Assembly (NCBI GenBank): GCA_039679645.1
Contig: JBDKUO010000053.1
Coordinates: 19,913 to 83,912, forward strand
Length of the DNA: 64,000 bases
Source: Armatimonadota bacterium
GTDB lineage: Bacteria; Armatimonadota; UBA5829
Direction: 5' to 3'
This document shows, piece by piece, positions 50,657-58,638 of the stretch. Position 1 is the stretch's first letter; every line of letters starts with the position of its first letter. The notes beneath the pieces were generated by a model that was not told the DNA's origin, ran no database searches, and saw only the letters and a list, made by a program, of their open reading frames with translations. The position numbers and the translations under genes are program-made.

Positions 50657-51769
50657 ATGAAAATTTTAGCAGTATGCGGCACCAGGCCGGACACGGTAAA
50701 AATGGCTCCGGTCGTGCTTGAGATCAAGCGGCATCCGAGCGAGGCGGAGCTTGTAATGGCTGTTACCGGCCAGCATCGTGAAATGCTCGAACAGGTGCTG
50801 CATGCCTTCAACCTGACACCCGATTACGATCTTCATATTATGTCTGCCCGGCAAACTCTGGCGCAGATAACTACCCGTGCGCTCGAGGGTCTGGACGATG
50901 TAATCCAAAAAGTCAAGCCCGATCTTGTGTTGGCGCAGGGCGACACCACAACCACCTTCGTTGCGAGTCTCGCCGCGTTCTACAATAAGATTCCTTTCGG
51001 CCATGTCGAAGCGGGCCTTCGCACCGATAACAAATACGATCCGTTTCCTGAGGAGATAAACAGGCGGTTGGCGGGTGTGATAACCGATCTGCATTTTGCC
51101 CCGACCGATGTCGCAAAGGACAATCTCCTGCGAGAGGGCGTGTGTGCCGATGATATATATGTCACCGGCAACACGGTAATCGACGCATTGCTAAAGATCG
51201 CCGCCCAGCCGCATGAGTTCGATAATGCTGATGTTCGCGCTGCGGCGGAATCCGGCAGGATGATATTGCTCACGGCTCACCGTCGGGAGAACTGGGGCGA
51301 GCCGATGAGGGATATCTGCGCGGCGATAAAGCAGATAATCGCCCAAAATCCCGACGTGCATGTAGTCTTTCCGGTGCACAAAAATCCGATAGTCCGTGAT
51401 GTGGTTTTCCCGGAACTAACGGGCACACAGCGCGTAATACTAATGGAGCCGCCGGACTATGTGCCGTTTGTCCATCTTATGAAGTCGGCTCACATAGTGC
51501 TTACCGACTCCGGCGGAGTGCAGGAAGAGGCACCGTCTCTGGGTAAACCGGTCTTGGTGCTCAGAAAGACCACCGAGCGGCCTGAGGGAGTTTCGGCGGG
51601 CAGCGCAAAACTCGTCGGGACCAATACTCAGGCAATTGTTGACGAGGCTGAAAACCTGCTGCATGATCGTGCGGCTTATGATAAAATGGCTCAAGTAAAG
51701 AACCCGTACGGCGACGGTTCCGCCGCTGAAAGGATCTGGCAGATAATCTGCTCCCGGTTTAACATTTGA
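50657..51769 (+). CDS. wecB: UDP-N-acetylglucosamine 2-epimerase, non-hydrolysing
   Basis: 370 residues, the normal length. GT-B fold with CGTRPDTVKMAPVV near the start, VLAQGDTTTTFVASLAAFY, GHVEAGLRT, the typical FPEEINR, LTAHRRENWG and LTDSGGVQEEAPSLGKPVLVLRKTTERPEG. It makes UDP-ManNAc for surface polymers. AAGGTGAG 5 bases before the ATG. Its stop overlaps the start of the next gene (TGATG). It groups with the WecA-like and UppP genes. Confidence 0.96.
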   Translation: MKILAVCGTRPDTVKMAPVVLEIKRHPSEAELVMAVTGQHREMLEQVLHAFNLTPDYDLHIMSARQTLAQITTRALEGLDDVIQKVKPDLVLAQGDTTTTFVASLAAFYNKIPFGHVEAGLRTDNKYDPFPEEINRRLAGVITDLHFAPTDVAKDNLLREGVCADDIYVTGNTVIDALLKIAAQPHEFDNADVRAAAESGRMILLTAHRRENWGEPMRDICAAIKQIIAQNPDVHVVFPVHKNPIVRDVVFPELTGTQRVILMEPPDYVPFVHLMKSAHIVLTDSGGVQEEAPSLGKPVLVLRKTTERPEGVSAGSAKLVGTNTQAIVDEAENLLHDRAAYDKMAQVKNPYGDGSAAERIWQIICSRFNI

Positions 51770-52890
51770 TGGCAAGCGGAGTTGAAAATTCGATAAAAGT
51801 CATCTGGGGACTGCTTGTACGGCTGGTCATCTTCGTGGCAGCGGCGTATGTGCTCTATCGTGTCCGCACGATTCTTATATCGGTCTTGATATCTATCCTG
51901 CTTGCTTATGCCCTCCTTCCACTTGTGGACTGGCTGTGCAAAAAACGAGCGCTTCGGCTGCACCCGAAGACGCAGAGACTTATAGCCACGATTGTTGTTT
52001 TCGTCGCATTCTTGGCAGTTGCAACTGTCATGGTTGCGGTTATGACTACTCCGTTTAATGATGAGCTTTCCCGGTTTACAGGCAGCTTCCAGCAATATGC
52101 GGACCAGTTAAGCGGGTTTGCAGGCAGCTTCGAAAAGTGGTATGCAAATGCAGTCCCCTATGATGTCAAGAACCTGATCGGCAATCTGGACTACTCAGGG
52201 TTATCGAAAACATTCAGCATATATTTGCAGAGGCTGTTGACCGTCACAAAGTCGTGGATCGGTCTCGCGCTCGAGCTTATACTGATCCCGGTGCTGGCCT
52301 TTTATTTCGTGCTCGATCACAGGACGCTTACCCGGGAGATGTATGGTCTGGTTCCAAAAAGACGCCGTCGGGAGGCGATCAGGATCGGACATGAGATCGG
52401 TATGATCCTGCAGAGTTATGTCGTTGGGCAGATCATCTTGTGTGTGCTGGCGGGTGTGCTGACCGGAGTCTTTCTGGGGATACTCAGTGTTCCGTATGTT
52501 ATAGTCCTTGCTCTGTTTGCAGCCATAACTCGTGCGATTCCGGTGATCGGCCCTGTAGTGAGCGGCATCCCCATTGTGTTGGTTGGGCTCTTGAACTTCC
52601 ACGGCCTTGCCGTCCCGATGTATTTACTAGTATTCGTTATAGTCATGCATTTCGCCGAGAGTAAGTTTATCATGCCCAAGCTGATAGGTGACCGGCTCAG
52701 GCTCCACCCGGCAGTGGTAATCATCGTGCTGCTGATCGGAGCGGAGTTCTGCGGACTGATCGGGATGTTCCTTGCGGCTCCCGTTGCGGCAATCGTGCGT
52801 GAACTGATCCGGCTGTATTATATCCGGCCGCACGGCAAAGTGCCTCTTTTGGATATAGAAGAAGATCCTAGTGATGCTGTGGCTGTTTAG
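51769..52890 (+). CDS. AI-2E family (TqsA/PerM-like) membrane transporter
   Basis: 373 residues from the ATG at 51769, which overlaps the wecB stop. A TTG one codon earlier is possible. About eight membrane helices of the PF01594 family, with the long loop between helices 3 and 4 (about 85-140) and the conserved segments PVLAFYFVLDHRTL, SYVVGQIILCVLAGVLTG, TRAIPVIGPVVSGIP and KLIGDRLRLHPAVVIIVLLIGAE. Members export AI-2 or act as antiporters or permeases. The substrate here is unknown. Next to uppP and wecB, a role linked to envelope lipids is possible but unproven. Confidence 0.88.
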   Translation: MASGVENSIKVIWGLLVRLVIFVAAAYVLYRVRTILISVLISILLAYALLPLVDWLCKKRALRLHPKTQRLIATIVVFVAFLAVATVMVAVMTTPFNDELSRFTGSFQQYADQLSGFAGSFEKWYANAVPYDVKNLIGNLDYSGLSKTFSIYLQRLLTVTKSWIGLALELILIPVLAFYFVLDHRTLTREMYGLVPKRRRREAIRIGHEIGMILQSYVVGQIILCVLAGVLTGVFLGILSVPYVIVLALFAAITRAIPVIGPVVSGIPIVLVGLLNFHGLAVPMYLLVFVIVMHFAESKFIMPKLIGDRLRLHPAVVIIVLLIGAEFCGLIGMFLAAPVAAIVRELIRLYYIRPHGKVPLLDIEEDPSDAVAV

Positions 52891-52926
52891 CCTGAAAAAC
52901 TAATATCGGAAGCTGGAGTAAGTATA

Positions 52927-53760
52927 TTGTTATCCGCTTGGCAAGCTATTATATTGGGGGCCGTTCAAGGCCTTACTGAGTTTATCCCCGTGAGCAGTTC
53001 GGGGCATCTTATCGCAATTCCATATCTGCTCCACTGGAACTATCAGGGCAAAGCATTCGATGTAGCCGCTCACATGGGCACGCTTGTCGCTCTGGTTGCA
53101 TATTACTGGCGCGACTGGATATCTATTCTCTCCAGCTTTGCCTCCCATATATTCAAGGGCAAGCCGTATGACAAGGACGACTCCACCGGTGTGAGCGGCC
53201 GCTTGTTTGTTCCTATACTTGTAGCGTGTGTACCTGCAGCCATAGTGGGATATTTATGGGATGACCTGATCGAGACCAAGCTCAGCGTATGGTATGTCGT
53301 TGCACCTGCCATGGCCGTATTCGGCCTGATAATGTTTTGGGCTGACCGTGCCGGAAAAAAGCAGCGCGACATGGCTCATATGACCTATGTGGACTACATT
53401 ACTATCGGCGTTGCGCAGGCAATGGCACTGCTGCCGGGCGTATCCAGGTCCGGTATTACGATCACCGCCGGGCTCTTCAGAAACCTCGACCGTTCCGCAG
53501 CCGCAAGGTTCAGTTTCCTCCTTTCGACCCCGATTGTCTTTGGCGCCGGTATGATGGCACTTAAAAAGGTCCTGCACACGGGCATGGTCGCTCAGGAATG
53601 GACTGCATTTGGTTGGGGATTTGCAAGCGCAGCCATATTCGGCTACATTGCGATTCACTTCCTGATCAGCTTCCTACGCAAGAACTCCATGACGGCCTTT
53701 GTTGTCTATCGGATAGTCTTTGCCGCACTTATGGTTGGAGTCTTTCTCCTTAAAGTGTAG
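52927..53760 (+). CDS. uppP: Undecaprenyl-diphosphatase UppP (BacA family)
   Basis: 277 residues, about eight membrane helices. Signature start QAIILGAVQGLTEFIPVSSSGHLI with the catalytic Glu and SSSGH, and the second motif LLPGVSRSGITITAGL. It recycles undecaprenyl pyrophosphate to the monophosphate carrier used by MraY and WecA. It begins with TTG at 52927, GGAG 9 bases upstream. It follows the AI-2E gene by 36 bases and closes the envelope block. Confidence 0.95.
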   Translation: MLSAWQAIILGAVQGLTEFIPVSSSGHLIAIPYLLHWNYQGKAFDVAAHMGTLVALVAYYWRDWISILSSFASHIFKGKPYDKDDSTGVSGRLFVPILVACVPAAIVGYLWDDLIETKLSVWYVVAPAMAVFGLIMFWADRAGKKQRDMAHMTYVDYITIGVAQAMALLPGVSRSGITITAGLFRNLDRSAAARFSFLLSTPIVFGAGMMALKKVLHTGMVAQEWTAFGWGFASAAIFGYIAIHFLISFLRKNSMTAFVVYRIVFAALMVGVFLLKV

Positions 53761-53793
53761 TTGAGCCTGACACCCTCAAACTTCGACTCTCGT

Positions 53794-53823
53794 TTGACAC
53801 CCTGCCTGCCGCCGTGGTACAGT
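53794..53823 (+). promoter_or_regulatory. Sigma-70-type promoter of the isocitrate dehydrogenase operon
   Basis: TTGACA (53794-53799), 18-base spacer, TACAGT (53818-53823). It is the first promoter-like sequence after uppP and would drive idh and the tightly spaced genes behind it. Confidence 0.5.
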
Positions 53824-53857
53824 TTGGTTGGACATATAGACAATGGAGGATGGTTAA

Positions 53858-55003
53858 TTGTCATACAAGATCACACTAATCCCGGGCGATGGGACCGGAC
53901 CTGAAATTACCGAGGCGACTCGCAGGGTCATCGAGGCAACCGGGGTTGATATAGAATGGGAAGTCAAGGAAGCAGGCGTTGACGTAATGGAAAAATACGG
54001 CACTCCGCTGCCCGCCGGGGTCCTTGACAGCATCCGAGCCAACAAAGTCGCGCTCAAAGGGCCGATCACCACTCCTATCGGCAAGGGTTTTAGAAGTGTG
54101 AATGTGGCCCTGCGCAGGGAGCTTGACCTGTATGCATGCGTGCGGCCCTGTAAGTTTTACCCGGGCATCAGGTCCAGGTATCAGGATGTCGATCTGGTGG
54201 TCGTGCGTGAGAACACTGAAGACTTATACGCGGGCGTAGAGTGGGATTTGGATTCTGACGAAGCCAATCAGATCATAAACATGTCCGGCGGAAAGATCCG
54301 CAAAGACTCGGCTATCTCGATCAAGCCGATATCGGTCACCGGCACAAGAAGAATCGTCAAGCTCGCGTTCGATTATGCCATCGCCAATGGTCGAAAGAGC
54401 GTAACAGCCGTTGCCAAAGCAAATATAATGAAGTTCACAGACGGCCTTTTCTATAAAGTCGCTCGTGAGGTCGCAAAAGCCTATGGAGCAAAGTTTGAGT
54501 GGAGCGATCTTGAGCCCGAGCAGGGCGATCCGACTCTGGCCGACTGTGCGGGCAAAGGCGCGGGAATCGTCTATAATGAGCGCCTGGTAGACAACATGTG
54601 TATGCAGCTTGTGCAGAAGCCCGAGCTTTATGACGTGATATGCCTGCCAAACCTCTACGGCGATATTCTATCGGACCTTTGCGCGGGTTTGGTCGGCGGG
54701 CTGGGTGTTGCTCCCGGTGCGAATATCGGTGACGGTGTCGCACTCTTTGAGCCTACCCATGGCAGCGCGCCTAAATATAAGGGTCAGAACAAAGTCAACC
54801 CGATTGCAATGATCCTTTCTGGAATGCTGATGCTCCGGCACATAGGCGAGACTAATGCAGCCGACAGGCTCGAAGCAGCCGTTGCCAAGATAGTTGCCGA
54901 GGGCAAGGACGTCACATATGATATGAAGCCGGACCGCAATGATCCGACCGCAGTGGGCACCTCGCAGGTTGCCGATGCGATTATAAGGGAGCTGGGCAAG
55001 TAG
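53858..55003 (+). CDS. NAD-type isocitrate dehydrogenase (isocitrate/isopropylmalate dehydrogenase family)
   Basis: 381 residues, starting with TTG at 53858 (GGAGG 8 bases upstream). The start [13 protein letters not shown], the substrate loop [23 protein letters not shown] (Ser and Asn as in isocitrate rather than isopropylmalate enzymes), [14 protein letters not shown], and the metal and NAD site [45 protein letters not shown]. The short form resembles homodimeric or NAD-linked IDH. It oxidises isocitrate to 2-oxoglutarate. Only 7 bases separate it from the J-domain gene. Confidence 0.88.
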   Translation: MSYKITLIPGDGTGPEITEATRRVIEATGVDIEWEVKEAGVDVMEKYGTPLPAGVLDSIRANKVALKGPITTPIGKGFRSVNVALRRELDLYACVRPCKFYPGIRSRYQDVDLVVVRENTEDLYAGVEWDLDSDEANQIINMSGGKIRKDSAISIKPISVTGTRRIVKLAFDYAIANGRKSVTAVAKANIMKFTDGLFYKVAREVAKAYGAKFEWSDLEPEQGDPTLADCAGKGAGIVYNERLVDNMCMQLVQKPELYDVICLPNLYGDILSDLCAGLVGGLGVAPGANIGDGVALFEPTHGSAPKYKGQNKVNPIAMILSGMLMLRHIGETNAADRLEAAVAKIVAEGKDVTYDMKPDRNDPTAVGTSQVADAIIRELGK

Positions 55004-55010
55004 AGCGTTC

Positions 55011-55799
55011 GTGAGCAAGATAGAAATATCTCATACAGATGATGAGCAGGAACTAAAAGATAAACAGGCCGAGTTGATCAGGCTCAAGACTCGGCTCACC
55101 AAACTTGAGCTGGACCTGGCAACACTACAGGCCCAGCTTCATGCATTTGAGGTGCGCTATATACGCTCGGTCGGCGTGCTCTACTCCGAGCTTGACGAGA
55201 TAAACGCTCAAATTGCCGAAGAGCTTGCACGGATCCACCCTGATAGAGTTGAGGTGCAAAACCAGGCCCAGGAGGCGAGAGCCCATGCCCGTGAGACTGC
55301 CGAGACTGTCGGTGAGGTCCGTAAGAAGCCCGAAGAAAAAGACGCATTCCAGCCCTCGGACGAAATCAAGCAGCTATATCGAAAACTGGCAAAGCAGATT
55401 CACCCCGACCTGGCCTCGGATGACGACGACCGCTCACAGCGTAACGACATAATGGCGGAAGTAAACCGCGCCTACGAGGACGGCAATATCGAGCGCCTGC
55501 AGCAGATCCTGCATGAGTGGAAAACCAGTCCTGAAGCAATAAAAGGCGAAACGATTGAAGCAAGGCTCGCCCGCATTGTTCTCAAAATCGAACGGGTAAG
55601 ACAGAGACTGACGGCGATCCGACTCGAGATGGAAAGTCTTACGCAATCCAGACTCCATGAGCTGAAGATCAAGGTCGAGAAGGGCGAAATACTGGGCCGC
55701 GATGTGCTTGGCGAAATGGCAATCCGCGTTCGCAAGTTTATAGAAGATTCCAAATTGCGGCTTGAAAAACTGCAAAATACTCAATCCGAGGATTTATGA
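55011..55799 (+). CDS. J-domain protein with flanking coiled coils
   Basis: 262 residues, GTG start at 55011. An N-terminal coiled coil (about 10-75) and an Ala/Glu-rich link to 112 are followed by a DnaJ-type J domain (about 115-172: EIKQLYRKLAKQIHPDLASDDDD, with His131-Pro-Asp133 intact, then AEVNRAYEDGNIERLQQIL). A second long coiled coil (about 175-260) ends the protein. It lacks the G/F region and zinc fingers of DnaJ, so it is a class C co-chaperone that would recruit DnaK to partners bound by its coils. It is first in a tight operon: the stop overlaps the ankyrin gene start by ATGA. Confidence 0.85.
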   Translation: MSKIEISHTDDEQELKDKQAELIRLKTRLTKLELDLATLQAQLHAFEVRYIRSVGVLYSELDEINAQIAEELARIHPDRVEVQNQAQEARAHARETAETVGEVRKKPEEKDAFQPSDEIKQLYRKLAKQIHPDLASDDDDRSQRNDIMAEVNRAYEDGNIERLQQILHEWKTSPEAIKGETIEARLARIVLKIERVRQRLTAIRLEMESLTQSRLHELKIKVEKGEILGRDVLGEMAIRVRKFIEDSKLRLEKLQNTQSEDL

Positions 55800-56386
55800 A
55801 CGAAACATCCTGCAAAATTGTTCCGGCTCCATCGGGCAAGCTGGCGACGCGCTCATCCGCGCTTGTCGGAAGAGGACTGGCTCTGCTCAGGCAGATGTCC
55901 GCACACGCAAAGTACCGAGGGCTCGGCTGGACCTCGCTCCACATAGCCGCTCTGGGCGATCACAGGAGAGAGGCTGAGATTCTTACAGTGCGAGGCGAGG
56001 ATGTCAATGCACGGGATAAATTCGGTCACACCCCTTTATTCTTCGCAAGAAGCGCTTACATGGCGCAGGTGCTGATCTCGGCTGGCGCAGATGTCAACGC
56101 AATGAGGGATGACGGCGGCACAGCCCTCCATCGTGCCGCCCGGGGCGGATTGCGGTCTGTTGCTAAAATCCTGATACAATCCGGCGCAGATATCAGCGCG
56201 TCAAAGAATGGATCAACTGCGCTGCACATAGCCGCACGACACGGCCATTGGATAGTCGTAGAGCTTTTAGTCTCAAGCGGTGCAGATGTAAATGCCCTCG
56301 ATAGTTTCGGTCAAACCCCTCTGGACGGGGCTGAAAGCGCAGGTCATAAAGACGTTGCTGAGCTATTAAGGAGACATGTCGGCTAA
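55796..56386 (+). CDS. Ankyrin-repeat protein
   Basis: 196 residues. After a ~40-residue basic N-terminus, about four to five ankyrin repeats span 44-190 (GWTSLHIAALGDHRREAEILTVRGEDVNARD, GHTPLFFARSAYMAQVLISAGADVNAM, GGTALHRAARGGLRSVAKILIQSGADISAS, GSTALHIAARHGHWIVVELLVSSGADVNALD, GQTPLDGAESAGHKDVAELL). No signal peptide, so a cytoplasmic protein-binding scaffold. It lies between the J-domain gene (4-base overlap) and the Ubl/JAMM/LysM gene (64 bases). Confidence 0.9.
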   Translation: MNETSCKIVPAPSGKLATRSSALVGRGLALLRQMSAHAKYRGLGWTSLHIAALGDHRREAEILTVRGEDVNARDKFGHTPLFFARSAYMAQVLISAGADVNAMRDDGGTALHRAARGGLRSVAKILIQSGADISASKNGSTALHIAARHGHWIVVELLVSSGADVNALDSFGQTPLDGAESAGHKDVAELLRRHVG

Positions 56387-56450
56387 TCCTCTTGACAAAA
56401 CCAAAAAAAGCTGTAAATATATGCTCGTAAGGTCTATGGAGGTGTCGCGG

Positions 56451-57653
56451 ATGGGACATATAACCTCAATGGTCTTGGACGCCGCCGAAATTTGGGCATA
56501 CGAGTGTATGCTGCCGGATGATTGGCCTGTCTCGCAGCTTGCATCCCGCCTTGCTGAGTTGGTCAAGCTTCCAAATGTGGGCTCGGACAACTACCCCATA
56601 AACTATGGCCTTGTGCAGTTGCGCGGGAGCGCAATCGACCCTCAATCAAGACTTACCGACCTCGCTCTCCCGGATCACCCTGTTTTCAGAATCGTCCCGG
56701 AGATTACAGCGGCTCAAGAGACTCTGGACTTTGTGTTTGACGAGAGCAACGTGATCGAACGCAATCCTGTGCAGCGCTCCGATGTGAAGATTATTAACCA
56801 GAGGCTGATTACTGAGGATGTCCGGCTCGACCTGAAGGCGGATGTGCGCATTGATGCCGCGGTTCACAGGCAGATCGAGGATTTTGCGAGCAGAGACCGG
56901 CTCAAAGAGAGCGCCGGGCTGCTGCTCGGCACTGTCACTGATGAGGAACATGACCGCGCCATACATATCAAGGCGGCGCTGCCTGCTTATGATGCCCAGG
57001 GAAGTCGTACCAGCGTGAAGATCGATCTGCAAGCGTGGGGTCAGATGCTGCTGGACCGCGATAAACGTTATGGCGATCTCGATGTATTGGGCTGGTTCCA
57101 TACTCATGCGGGTTGGGGAGTGTTTATGTCCGACGCCGATGTGTTCATTCACAGGCACTTCTTCCGCCATCCGAATATGGTGGCATATGTGCTCGACCCG
57201 AGCATGGGCAAGGACGGTTTTTTCAACTGGCACGACGGCACAATCGGCCTGTGCCCAAGTTATGGCCTGGTAGGGGCGTCCAGTGAGGTCAGGCGTCAGA
57301 GTAAGGGTAAACGCCGCGTAAAGCATACACTGCGCAATTTTATTATTGCGATTATAATTGCTGCTGCGCTGTGCGTGGCTGCCATCCGTCTGCCGATATC
57401 AAGCAGGATTTTTCATCCGGCACATAAGGCTCATGTGACACAGCAAAAACAGCAAATCGCGCCGGTAGATATCAAGACGCAGGTATATACTTTGCAAAAA
57501 GGCGAAACGCTCTGGAGCGTGTGTAAGCGGTTCTACGGCAATGCCAAGCTGGCCGACTCCCTGGCGAGATATAATAAAATCGATGATATAAAGAGTTTGT
57601 CGGTCGGCAGGGAAATAATGATTCCGCCAAAGGAAGAATTGGAAAAAAGATAG
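56451..57653 (+). CDS. Ubiquitin-like / JAMM isopeptidase / transmembrane / LysM fusion protein
   Basis: 400 residues from the ATG at 56451, set by GGAGGT (56438-56443) 7 bases upstream. An in-frame ATG at 56376 has its AAGGAG too close. Domains: residues 2-86 a YukD/EsaB-like beta-grasp fold (ECMLPDDWPVSQLASRLAEL, YPINYGLVQLRG, VFRIVPE). Residues 130-275 form a JAB/MPN domain with the full JAMM set: Glu153 in KESAGLL and HTHAGWGVFMSDAD giving His217, His219, Ser227 and Asp230. A basic stretch and one TM helix (about 296-313) lead to a C-terminal LysM domain (343-394, YTLQKGETLWSVCKRFYG). Positive-inside charge puts the protease in the cytoplasm and LysM in the periplasm. Specific cleavage of Ubl-like tags is inferred. 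Confidence 0.88.
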   Translation: MGHITSMVLDAAEIWAYECMLPDDWPVSQLASRLAELVKLPNVGSDNYPINYGLVQLRGSAIDPQSRLTDLALPDHPVFRIVPEITAAQETLDFVFDESNVIERNPVQRSDVKIINQRLITEDVRLDLKADVRIDAAVHRQIEDFASRDRLKESAGLLLGTVTDEEHDRAIHIKAALPAYDAQGSRTSVKIDLQAWGQMLLDRDKRYGDLDVLGWFHTHAGWGVFMSDADVFIHRHFFRHPNMVAYVLDPSMGKDGFFNWHDGTIGLCPSYGLVGASSEVRRQSKGKRRVKHTLRNFIIAIIIAAALCVAAIRLPISSRIFHPAHKAHVTQQKQQIAPVDIKTQVYTLQKGETLWSVCKRFYGNAKLADSLARYNKIDDIKSLSVGREIMIPPKEELEKR

Positions 57654-58441
57654 TGAGTGTGCAGTTGGAAGATTTTATGAAAGACCTCGCGCTGGGCGCG
57701 GGAAAGATTATCAAAGACAAATTTCATGCAGTTAAGAAATGGCATGCAAAAGCTGACCTTGGAGATATAGTCACCGAGGTCGATATAGCCTCTGAAAAAT
57801 ACGTAATAGACCGTATTCGCGAGCAATACCCCGATGACCGTATCCTCTCGGAGGAGAGCGGGGTGATCGGCGAGGGCAGCAAGGGCAGGCTCTGGATAAT
57901 AGACCCCCTCGACGGCACCCGAAACTACATGACCGGCATCCCGTTCTTCTGTGTTTCGATTGTGGTCACCGCCGACGGCAAGCCCGAAATGGGTGTGATC
58001 TACGACCCTATTCACGATGAGATGTATTTCGCCAGTCGCGGCGGCGGAGCTTATCTCAACGATGAGCCGATTCATGTATCCACGCAGGAGTCTCTGCGAG
58101 ATAGCCTCGTCTCGGTGAGCTGGGTCAGGCGCAAGGTAGACCGAGAGGTGTTTGTCGATTATATCGAACAGATCAGCCGCGATACGTCCTATTTCAGGCG
58201 GCTGGGCTCGGCTGCTCTTGTGCTGACATATATTGCTGCCGGCAGGCTCCATGCATACATGCAGGGCGGCCTCAACCCGTGGGATGTAGCGGCGGGAGTG
58301 TTGATAGTCGAAGAGGCTGGGGGAGTGGTCACCGATTTCCAGGGCGAGCCGATAGACCTACGCAACCCCGATATCGAAATTCTCACATCCAACCCGGTCC
58401 TGCACAAGCTCCTGCTGGATAATGTGATTTCAAAGCGTTGA
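57653..58441 (+). CDS. Inositol monophosphatase family protein
   Basis: 262 residues, GTG start overlapping the previous stop by one base. Metal-site motifs of the IMPase/FBPase/CysQ fold: DIVTEVDIASEKYV, LSEESG, WIIDPLDGTRNYMTGIPFFCVSI, and the C-terminal NPWDVAAGVLIVEEAGGVVTDFQGEP. It dephosphorylates a sugar or inositol phosphate or PAP. Which one cannot be told. It is the last gene of the operon starting at idh. The downstream composite hairpin element may end the transcript. Confidence 0.92.
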   Translation: MSVQLEDFMKDLALGAGKIIKDKFHAVKKWHAKADLGDIVTEVDIASEKYVIDRIREQYPDDRILSEESGVIGEGSKGRLWIIDPLDGTRNYMTGIPFFCVSIVVTADGKPEMGVIYDPIHDEMYFASRGGGAYLNDEPIHVSTQESLRDSLVSVSWVRRKVDREVFVDYIEQISRDTSYFRRLGSAALVLTYIAAGRLHAYMQGGLNPWDVAAGVLIVEEAGGVVTDFQGEPIDLRNPDIEILTSNPVLHKLLLDNVISKR

Positions 58442-58445
58442 TCTT

Positions 58446-58562
58446 GATCGTCAGGGGTTTGAACCCCCGACGCATGTATCCGGGACTTTAGTCGCCAATG
58501 TAAAGGCCGTGCAGGGGATGAATATCCCAAATAACACAGGTCCGGGATTCAAATCCCGGACC
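58446..58562. repeat. Composite hairpin element, copy 2
   Basis: GTCAGGGGTT/AACCCCCGAC (about 58450-58471, loop TG), a GGGACTTTAGTC half-hairpin (58482-58493), GGGATGAATATCCC (58514-58527), and the perfect GGTCCGGGATT/AATCCCGGACC (58539-58562, loop CA). Same order as copy 1. Confidence 0.75.
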
Positions 58563-58577
58563 ATCGACATAGCAACG

Positions 58578-58608
58578 AAAAAAAGGCCGAGGCGTAAACA
58601 CCCCGACC
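58578..58608 (-). terminator. Rho-independent terminator of glnN
   Basis: Read on the minus strand: a 10-bp stem (58599-58608 with 58585-58594, three G-T pairs), loop TTTA, then seven T (58584-58578). Confidence 0.75.
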
Positions 58609-58638
58609 CTTAGTTTTTCAATTTTCGCTGTCAGCCGA

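Noticed and set aside
58539..58562. tRNA T-arm-like GGGATTCAAATCCC
   Set aside because: It is a perfect palindrome of the composite repeat. No acceptor, D or anticodon arm can be built around it. No tRNA gene was found in the window.
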